From Pontibacter sp. Tf4 (GTDB taxonomy: Bacteria; Bacteroidota; Bacteroidia; Cytophagales; Hymenobacteraceae), in contig NZ_JACKZC010000004.1 in assembly GCF_014212495.1 (NCBI RefSeq), positions 310,001 through 374,000 of the forward strand: a stretch of 64,000 bases of DNA. The letters run 5' to 3'. The translations under genes were made by a program, and so were the position numbers. The notes under the pieces are model-generated. The model was not told the origin of the DNA, made no database searches, and was given only the letters and a program-made list of their open reading frames with translations. Positions 55,732 to 61,724 of this stretch are shown piece after piece (within the stretch, counting starts at the first letter, position 1; the number at the start of each line of letters is the position of its first letter).

Positions 55732-55822
55732 TTGTTGGTTGTTGAATTGTTAAATTGTTGATGGTTAAATTGTTGGGGTTGCGTGTGGATGGATGTATTT
55801 GTGGAATTCAGAAAAAAAATAA

Positions 55823-55902
55823 TTTAACCATTTAACCATTTAACCATTTAACCATTTAACCATTTAACCATTTAACCATTTAACCATTTAACCATTTAAC
55901 CA
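55823..55902 (+). repeat. 8-bp tandem repeat, ten perfect copies of TTTAACCA
   Basis: Ten exact copies of TTTAACCA fill 80 bp between the glycosyltransferase and NUDIX genes. The upstream flank (55731-55775) has TGGTTAAATTGTTG words of opposite polarity. No reading frame spans it. Copy number could vary between strains. Confidence 0.95.
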
Positions 55903-55957
55903 TCAGCAATCATAAAATACGGGCCGCGTTTGCTATACTTGCAGGCGTGGCTTTTTA

Positions 55958-56533
55958 ATGCCTTTTTACATGAACCAGACAAAAGATAAAATACAGCCCT
56001 GGAAGACCCTGAAATCGGAAATGGTGGTGGACGAGAAGTGGTACAGACTGCGTCGTGATGAAGTGGAACTGCCGAACGGCGTGGTGCTGGATGACTATTA
56101 TGTAAGCGTGCGCCCGGATGTGGTGCTGACGTTTCCGGTTACGGATGACGGGCAGGTGATTTTTGTGCGGCAGTACAAGCATGCGGCTGGCAATGTGTTT
56201 ATAGAGTTACCCGGCGGCGTGATAGACGACCATGAGCAAAACCCTGCAGAAGCTGCCCGCCGCGAGCTGCTGGAAGAAACCGGCTACACCTCTGATAACA
56301 TGGAACTGTTGCTGGAGGTAATAGACAACCCCACCAAAGACACGAACAAAATCTACTTTTACCTGGCCCGCAATGCCTACAAAGTGGCAGAGCAAAACCT
56401 TGATGAAACAGAAAACATTGAAGTGCTGCACGTACCTGTAAAAGAAGTGGAGCAGATGGTGCTGAGTGGCAGCATCCACGTTTCGGGCTCAGTTGCCTTA
56501 TGTTTGCTGGCTCTGAAGAAACTGGGCTTATAG
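55958..56533 (+). CDS. NUDIX hydrolase (ADP-ribose pyrophosphatase-like)
   Basis: The 191-residue protein has the NUDIX box in GGVIDDHEQNPAEAARRELL and EETGY (about 86-110) and flanking blocks DDYYVSVRPDVVLTFPVTDDGQVIFVRQYKHAAGN typical of ADP-ribose or GDP-mannose pyrophosphatases. It hydrolyses nucleoside diphosphates linked to another moiety. The exact start may be this ATG or the ATG 4 codons later. It lies 55 bp after a tandem repeat tract. Confidence 0.9.
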   Translation: MPFYMNQTKDKIQPWKTLKSEMVVDEKWYRLRRDEVELPNGVVLDDYYVSVRPDVVLTFPVTDDGQVIFVRQYKHAAGNVFIELPGGVIDDHEQNPAEAARRELLEETGYTSDNMELLLEVIDNPTKDTNKIYFYLARNAYKVAEQNLDETENIEVLHVPVKEVEQMVLSGSIHVSGSVALCLLALKKLGL

Positions 56534-56716
56534 ATCTGATTGCTATTCCATAACTATAGTTGCTTTATAAACTCAGGCTATAGTTTACAGAAGATAAAAC
56601 ACCCGGCTATAGTTTACGGCCGGTTTTTTTTATTTCGGACCACAAGTAAAACTATAGTTTAGGTTAACCCCGCAACTATAGCAGCCGTTATTACCTAACC
56701 ACACAATACAACAGCT

Positions 56717-57508
56717 ATGGAACAGGAACCTACCACTTTACTGAAAGACTACTCGCAGGAAGAAAAAGGCGCTTATTTTGGTGCTTTGGCTATTATGGCC
56801 TCTGCCGACGGAAAGACTACCGACGAAGAACTGCAGTTCCTGCAGATGATGGCCGAAGCAGCCGAGCTACCAGCCAATGTACAGCAGGAAGTAGCAGCAG
56901 TCGCCAAAAACCCGTCTATCATAAGTCTCGAAAAATGCCTGGACGTGCTGAAGACAAGCCAGCTTCGGTTTTCGTTTGTAACCGATATCATCAGTTTCGC
57001 AAAAGCCGATGGCCAGTACACCCCTGACGAGCAGCAGCGCATTAAAGAAGTATCGGAGTACCTCGGCATTGACCAGCAGCAGTATAGCATATTAGACCAG
57101 TTCGTGAACAAAGCTGAACAAGCCAAGCAGCAAGGCGAAGACCCTACTTCACCCTCTTTCCTGAACAAAAGCGGTTTCGACGATATGTTTAAGAATGCAG
57201 GTATTTCCCCGGCTATGGTTACCGGAATTTTAGGCGTGCTGGCACCTATTGTGTTGTCGGGTATGATGCGCAGGCGCGGTGGCGGTATGATGGGCGGAAT
57301 GGGCGGAGGCTTGTTAGGTGGTCTGCTGGGCGGTAGTATGATGGGAGGCGGCATGTACGGTGGCCGCGGGTACGGCGGCGGATTAGGTTCGATCATCTCC
57401 ATATTGGGCGGACTGAACGGCCGACGCGGTTACGGCAGCATGCGCTCCGGTGGCCTTGGCGGTTTGCTGGGAGGTCTGCTCGGCGGCAAACACAAGACGG
57501 GCTGGTAA
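56717..57508 (+). CDS. TerB-like protein with a glycine/methionine-rich C-terminus
   Basis: The 263-residue product has a TerB-like helical domain (about 14-135; AYFGALAIMASADGKTTDEELQFLQMM, then IISFAKADGQYTPDEQQRIKEVSEYLG) with the acidic metal-binding pattern of TerB/DjlA families. Residues about 170-263 are rich in Gly, Met and Arg, with GGGMMGGMGGG and GGLLGGLLGG repeats around one hydrophobic helix. The composition change is sharp. Tellurite resistance is not implied by this domain alone. No partner Ter genes are nearby. Confidence 0.85.
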   Translation: MEQEPTTLLKDYSQEEKGAYFGALAIMASADGKTTDEELQFLQMMAEAAELPANVQQEVAAVAKNPSIISLEKCLDVLKTSQLRFSFVTDIISFAKADGQYTPDEQQRIKEVSEYLGIDQQQYSILDQFVNKAEQAKQQGEDPTSPSFLNKSGFDDMFKNAGISPAMVTGILGVLAPIVLSGMMRRRGGGMMGGMGGGLLGGLLGGSMMGGGMYGGRGYGGGLGSIISILGGLNGRRGYGSMRSGGLGGLLGGLLGGKHKTGW

Positions 57509-57524
57509 CTGGTTATTTTGCCAG

Positions 57525-58146
57525 CCTGAATCAGGATTTACAGGATTAAAGGATTTTCAGGATTGTGCTTTCGTTATAGTTTGAGTTATAGTTTTATTGT
57601 TACGGTTTGTCCAACCACCCCTGCCCCTCCTTAGCCAAGGAGGGGAACTCCGATACTGACATTTCAAAAACTATAGTGCTATAGTTACAGACCATGAGGA
57701 GGTCAGGTTTACCTGGCCTTTCGTATCTATAGCCACGAGAAAGTAACCGATCTGCCTTAACGAAGAGCAAGTACAGCTACTATAGTTAAAGCAGCCGCTA
57801 TCGAATTTGATTTCAGTCTTTGGGTTGAGCGCCTTGGCAGGTTCCGGTGCCGATAGGCAGCGCGACGTCAGGAGCGCAGGAAGCTGGCACCGCGCGATGC
57901 CCGAAGACGAGGCCTCCCGGCCGTGAGGGCACCAAGGCTAAATTGAAACTGTAGGTGAGTAGAGCTCCCAGGATTGGAGGAAGCGATGGAACAACGGCTT
58001 GTATCGAGTAGTAGGCAAAGCCAACTATAGAACTATAGCTTTTCGAACTATAGGCTTAGATAGATTTCTCGCTGCACTCAAAATGACAATACTGGCTATA
58101 GGATATATAAAATCCCTCGGCTATAGCTCGGCATGACAAGAGAAAC
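57525..58146 (-). repeat. Composite intergenic repeat block D (inverted)
   Basis: Same modules as block B, in reverse orientation: CAGGATTAAAGGATTTTC (about 57541), hairpin-plus-G-tail (57611-57645), core (57797-57934), GAGCTCCCAGG (about 57962), and AAATGACAA/ATGACAAG hairpins near 58,070-58,140. CTATAG copies at 58025 and 58033 are 8 bp apart. The third hairpin's loop has become CTATAG. From 58,147 to 58,424 the DNA is AT-rich with no supported gene. Confidence 0.8.
57611..57645 (-). repeat. Hairpin-plus-G-tail element
   Basis: Opposite-strand copy: CCAACCACCCCTG, then CCCCTCCTT and AAGGAGGGG. Confidence 0.7.
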
Positions 58147-58424
58147 TATAGCCTCAACTTGTACCAGAATCCCAACTTCCTCACAAATCCCATAAACACC
58201 TCTTTTAAAATAAACCCTAAACCAGCGAGCACAACAACGATATTAACCTGCATGACAACCCATAATTTTGCACTTCTTTTAGCTGGTAATCAGATGCTTT
58301 CTTGTAATTACCCAACAACTATTCTCCCGGAAATGAGTAAATAATTAACCCCTTGTTGATCCTTCCCGTCGCTTGCAAAGCAAAATGAATGCAACAAGAC
58401 CTGATTTTATAGCATCGAATTTAT

Positions 58425-59219
58425 ATGAAAAAGATAAAAGAAGAGAAAGCGGTGGTAAACGGCAAGAGCGTAGCTACGCCCAAAGAAGCTACAAACGGCC
58501 AGGATATTGCCAACGAATTTTATAAGAAAACCCTGACACTCCTGAAGGATAGTCCGACGCCTTACCTGCTTGGGGGCGGCTACGCAATGTACGAGTACAC
58601 CGGCATAGAGCGCGACATGAAAGACCTGGATATTTTCTGCAAGCCCAGCGAGTACCAGTACCACCTGAAATACCTGAACGACCAGGGCTACCAGACCGAA
58701 ATTACGGATGCCCGCTGGCTGGCCAAAGTGTTCCAAAACGGCTATTACATCGACATTATTTTTGATACAGTAAACAACATCTGCACCGTAGACGACAGCT
58801 GGTATGAGTATGCCGTGAAAGGCAAAGTGTTTGGGGTACCGGTAAAATTCCTGGCGCCGGAAGAGCTTATCTGGTGTAAAATATACGTGCAGAACCGCGA
58901 ACGCTACGACGGTGCCGACGTGAACCATCTGTTTCTGCGGTACGGTAAAAAGCTGGACTGGAAACGCCTGTTCCGCCGCATGGACCACCACTGGCAATTG
59001 CTTCTGAGCCAGGTCATCAACTTCCAGTTCGTTTATCCCGCCGACCGCGACATTATTCCGAAGTGGTTGTTTGATGAGCTGATTCAGCGGGCACAGCACC
59101 AATACGAGCTGCCAGCGTCGGTAGAGAAAGTGTGCCGCGGCCCTATTATAGACCAGACCCAGTACAAAACCGATATTACGGAATGGGAGTACAAGGTGGT
59201 AACTATAAAAACCATTTAA
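58425..59219 (+). CDS. Nucleotidyltransferase-fold protein
   Basis: The 264-residue product has the minimal nucleotidyltransferase pattern LLGGGYAMYEYTGIERDMKDLDIF (about 48-71), with Gly-Gly-Gly and two Asp (67, 69), as in nucleotidyltransferase families including AbiEii and MNT. DIIFDTVNN (about 109-117) may give the third acidic residue. The N-terminus is Lys-rich. A partner HEPN or AbiEi antitoxin gene is not adjacent, so a toxin role is not supported. It is followed after 3 bp by a metallophosphoesterase. Confidence 0.85.
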   Translation: MKKIKEEKAVVNGKSVATPKEATNGQDIANEFYKKTLTLLKDSPTPYLLGGGYAMYEYTGIERDMKDLDIFCKPSEYQYHLKYLNDQGYQTEITDARWLAKVFQNGYYIDIIFDTVNNICTVDDSWYEYAVKGKVFGVPVKFLAPEELIWCKIYVQNRERYDGADVNHLFLRYGKKLDWKRLFRRMDHHWQLLLSQVINFQFVYPADRDIIPKWLFDELIQRAQHQYELPASVEKVCRGPIIDQTQYKTDITEWEYKVVTIKTI

Positions 59220-59222
59220 CGG

Positions 59223-59963
59223 ATGGATAAAAAGAGAAAGAAGACCCGCATTGCTGCGGTTGGCGATATACACGTTCGGGAAACGGACAAAGGCAAATGG
59301 ACAGATTTTTTTAAGGATGTATCGGCAGACGCGGATGTGCTGCTGATCTGCGGCGACCTGACCGACCATGGCCGTGCCTCGGAGGCCGAAGTGTTGAGCC
59401 AGGAACTACGGGCTTGCTCTATACCGGTGGTAGCGGTGCTCGGCAACCACGATTACGACCAGAATGAACATAATGAGATCCGGAAAACCTTAGCGGAAGC
59501 CGGCGTAACGATGCTGGATGGCGATATGATTGTGCTGGAAGGCGTGGGGTTTGCCGGGGTGAAAGGCTTTGGTGGAGGTTTTAACCGCGCCATGCTGGCC
59601 ATGTTCGGCGAACCGATGATGAAGCAGTTTGTGCAGGAAGCCGTGGACGAATCGCTGAAACTGGATGGCGCCTTGTCGCGCCTCGAAACCGAGCACCCGG
59701 ACATTCCGAAAATTGCGGTGCTGCATTATGCGCCTATTTCGGCAACTATAGAAGGAGAGCCAGAAGCTATTTACCCGTTCCTGGGCTCCTCGCGCTTAGC
59801 CGAACCATTGGAGCGCCGGCAGGTACTCGCTGCTTTCCATGGGCATGCGCACGTAGGTACCCTGGAAGGACAGACAGCCAAAGGTGTAAAGGTATTTAAT
59901 GTGGCCAAACCACTGCTGCAAAAGCTTGATAAACCGTTGCCTTATTACGTGCTGGAGGTATAA
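59223..59963 (+). CDS. Metallophosphoesterase
   Basis: This 246-residue calcineurin-like enzyme has DIHVRETD (Asp15, His17), LICGDLTDHG (about 42-51), VLGNHDYDQ (about 74-82), VLHYAPIS and FHGHAHVGTLEG (about 202-213), which together form a two-metal site. It starts 3 bp after the nucleotidyltransferase stop, so the pair is likely cotranscribed and perhaps functionally linked. Substrate unknown. A terminator follows. Confidence 0.92.
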   Translation: MDKKRKKTRIAAVGDIHVRETDKGKWTDFFKDVSADADVLLICGDLTDHGRASEAEVLSQELRACSIPVVAVLGNHDYDQNEHNEIRKTLAEAGVTMLDGDMIVLEGVGFAGVKGFGGGFNRAMLAMFGEPMMKQFVQEAVDESLKLDGALSRLETEHPDIPKIAVLHYAPISATIEGEPEAIYPFLGSSRLAEPLERRQVLAAFHGHAHVGTLEGQTAKGVKVFNVAKPLLQKLDKPLPYYVLEV

Positions 59964-59982
59964 ACTATAGTTTCAGATAATG

Positions 59983-60016
59983 TAAACGGCCGCCTGTGTT
60001 AAGGGGGCCGTTTTGT
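59983..60016. terminator. Terminator after the metallophosphoesterase gene
   Basis: AAACGGCC and GGCCGTTTT pair around about 14 nt, followed by GTTTT. It ends 1 bp before the convergent DUF4846 stop and may serve both genes. Confidence 0.75.
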
Positions 60017-60017
60017 T

Positions 60018-60875
60018 TTAGAAACGCTTCAGGTGGTTTTTCTGGAAAGTCCATTCCGGGGTCAGTAAAGGCCCGTTAAATTTTGTGCTATACCAGGGGC
60101 TAAGCTCCGGGTTCATGGGGTTTTGCAGAATCTGAATTTCCTGGGCGGGCATGTAGCTTTGGGCCAGTAAGAAAAGCTTTTCGCCGGTCTGCGTGTTTAC
60201 GGCCATATCCATCACGATAACGGCATGCCCCGGACTACCGCCTTTTATAAATACATCACCGATCTGGATATCAGCTATAGTTGCGGCCTTCATTTCTTTC
60301 TCCAAAGAGAGCGTGCCGGCATAGCTGAACACAACCTTCAGATAATCGCGGAACGAACTATAGTTGGTGGCCGGAGTTGCTTTTTTAACCCAGTTCACAT
60401 CATTGCCTTTCACACTTATTCTGTAGCCCTGCTGCCACTTACTATAGTTTGCAGTAAAGCCATTGGTAAAATTAAAGTGAATAGCATTGTAGCGTTTCTG
60501 TTCGAAAAGGTATTCGGCCCGCAAGCGCATTACGGCATCGGCGCACTGCTGCAGGTCGTAGTTACCAACATCAATATCCAGCACGGCATCATACACCCCA
60601 TCGTTGGGTTTTACTTTGCCATTGTAGTAATGCACCACCGCGCCATATGGCTTCAGTTTAAAGTTCTGCAGATAAGCCGCAAAAGAGTTCGACTGTGGTT
60701 TAACACGTGTAAAGCTTGCCGGAGCCGGATATCTCTCTGCTATCGTTTTGCCTTCAGGGTTGACCTTTACCTCATGTGCTCTCACTTCCTCAGTAGGGTT
60801 CTCTTTTATCTGTTCAGCATTTGAATGGCAGGCTGTAAATAGTGTTAAGAGGAGAGGGGTAAGGCAGCGCTTCAT
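60018..60875 (-). CDS. DUF4846 family lipoprotein
   Basis: The 285-residue product starts MKRCLTPLLLTLFTACHSN with a lipoprotein signal (Cys16). The DUF4846 domain shows YPAPASFTRVKPQSNSFAAYLQNFKLKPYG, a conserved DAVLDIDVGNYDLQQCADAVMRLRAEYLF, and DVFIKGGSPGHAVIVMDMAVN with GHAVIVMD near the C-terminus. This GH-x-V pattern suggests an NlpC/P60-like fold; that is an inference. Function is not known. Confidence 0.9.
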   Translation of the reverse strand: MKRCLTPLLLTLFTACHSNAEQIKENPTEEVRAHEVKVNPEGKTIAERYPAPASFTRVKPQSNSFAAYLQNFKLKPYGAVVHYYNGKVKPNDGVYDAVLDIDVGNYDLQQCADAVMRLRAEYLFEQKRYNAIHFNFTNGFTANYSKWQQGYRISVKGNDVNWVKKATPATNYSSFRDYLKVVFSYAGTLSLEKEMKAATIADIQIGDVFIKGGSPGHAVIVMDMAVNTQTGEKLFLLAQSYMPAQEIQILQNPMNPELSPWYSTKFNGPLLTPEWTFQKNHLKRF

Positions 60876-61082
60876 ACGTTTGTCTTTTTATGGAAGATAA
60901 TGTTTAATCCTGATAATTACCAATAAGCGAACTATGTCGCGAGCGTCCACGCTCGTGACGAACTATAGCAGGGGCCTCTGGCCTTGTTTAAACTTCAGAC
61001 AGTTTTACCAAACTATTTGGATTTGCACTGCTAAGAAAGTATACGTTACACAAAAGCGAGAACAGAACGTAAACCAGTTGCT

Positions 61083-61119
61083 GACTGTCCCCTTGAGGGG
61101 ACTACAGGGGTGTAATCGT
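61083..61119 (+). repeat. Inner inverted repeat, left arm (37 bp)
   Basis: Starts GACTGTCCCCTTGAGGGGAC, then TACAGGGGTGTAATCGT. It is the exact reverse complement of 61571-61607. Confidence 0.9.
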
Positions 61120-61174
61120 TCCCGATCTAAGTCCTCAGTATTTATCAAACTATCAAACCGGAAAGTAATCGACC

Positions 61175-61552
61175 TTGGCTAAAAACAAAATCATTCCATA
61201 CAGAGCAGACCTAAAGACGAAGGCCCGTGAGCTGAGAAGGAACAGCACTTTATCTGAAATCCTACTGTGGCAGGAAATAAAAGAGAGAAAGCTTTTTGGG
61301 TATCAGTTTCACAGGCAAGTGCCCATGTTGGATTTTATAGTTGACTTCTACTCACATGAATTGCAGTTAGCTATAGAAATTGATGGATATAGCCATAGCC
61401 AAAACTATAAATATGATATAAAGCGGCAGGCTGAAATAGAGCAGTATGGTGTGCAGTTTCTAAGATTTGATGATATGGAAGTGAAAAGGGATATGCAGAA
61501 TGTACTAAGGACATTGGAGAGCTGGATCAGAGATAAGTCGCAAATTAAATGA
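61175..61552 (+). CDS. DUF559 (Vsr-like) endonuclease domain protein with TTG start
   Basis: The 125-residue product is a compact DUF559 protein of the PD-(D/E)xK/Vsr-like fold: ARELRRNSTLSEILLWQEIK, FGYQFHRQVPMLDFIVDFYS (about 41-60), LAIEIDGYSHSQN (about 65-77) with acidic core residues, and VQFLRFDDMEVKRDMQNVL. An in-frame TAA lies 9 bp upstream of TTG at 61175 and no ATG fits, so TTG is the likely start. Codon use (AGA, AGG, CTA) and low GC differ from the flanking genes, suggesting transfer. DUF559 function is largely unknown. Confidence 0.85.
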   Translation: MAKNKIIPYRADLKTKARELRRNSTLSEILLWQEIKERKLFGYQFHRQVPMLDFIVDFYSHELQLAIEIDGYSHSQNYKYDIKRQAEIEQYGVQFLRFDDMEVKRDMQNVLRTLESWIRDKSQIK

Positions 61553-61570
61553 GGAGAATTTTGTTCATGC

Positions 61571-61607
61571 ACGATTACACCCCTGTAGTCCCCTCAAGGG
61601 GACAGTC
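61571..61607 (-). repeat. Inner inverted repeat, right arm (37 bp)
   Basis: Exact reverse complement of 61083-61119, with its hairpin facing away from the gene and its tail facing the gene, as on the left. Confidence 0.9.
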
Positions 61608-61666
61608 TACTTGTAAAATCTCGTCTGCTATAGTTCGTCACGAGCGAGGACGCTCGCGCCATGTAC

Positions 61667-61702
61667 AAAAAAAACAGGCTGCCCCATCCGGGCAGCCTGT
61701 TT
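61667..61702 (-). terminator. Terminator after the amidohydrolase gene
   Basis: AACAGGCTGCC and GGCAGCCTGTT pair around CCATCCG, with A8 on the left that reads as T8 on the minus strand. Confidence 0.85.
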
Positions 61703-61724
61703 GCTATAGTTTAAAACGTAAATC

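Larger units (their letters stand above)
60938..61658. mobile_element. Candidate DUF559 nuclease cassette with nested inverted repeats
   Basis: Two nested inverted repeat pairs flank one gene. The outer arms (60938-60971 and 61625-61658) match at 33 of 34 positions and each holds a CGCGAGCG/CGCTCGTG palindrome followed by CTATAG. The inner arms (61083-61119 and 61571-61607) are identical over 37 bp. Each starts with the hairpin GTCCCCTTGAGGGGAC and a tail (TACAGGGGTGTAATCGT) that points at the gene. The hairpin-plus-GGGG-tail form matches dispersed repeats elsewhere in the window. No transposase is present. Confidence 0.5.

Noticed and set aside
55823..55902. CRISPR array
   Set aside because: The units are 8 bp with no spacers; this is a simple tandem repeat. 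No other array with regular spacers was seen.
58425..59219. AbiEii-type toxin in a toxin-antitoxin pair
   Set aside because: No AbiEi or HEPN antitoxin gene is adjacent; the next gene is a metallophosphoesterase.
60938..61658. Complete IS element
   Set aside because: There is no transposase or known IS family end and no visible target duplication. I keep it as a candidate nuclease cassette only.
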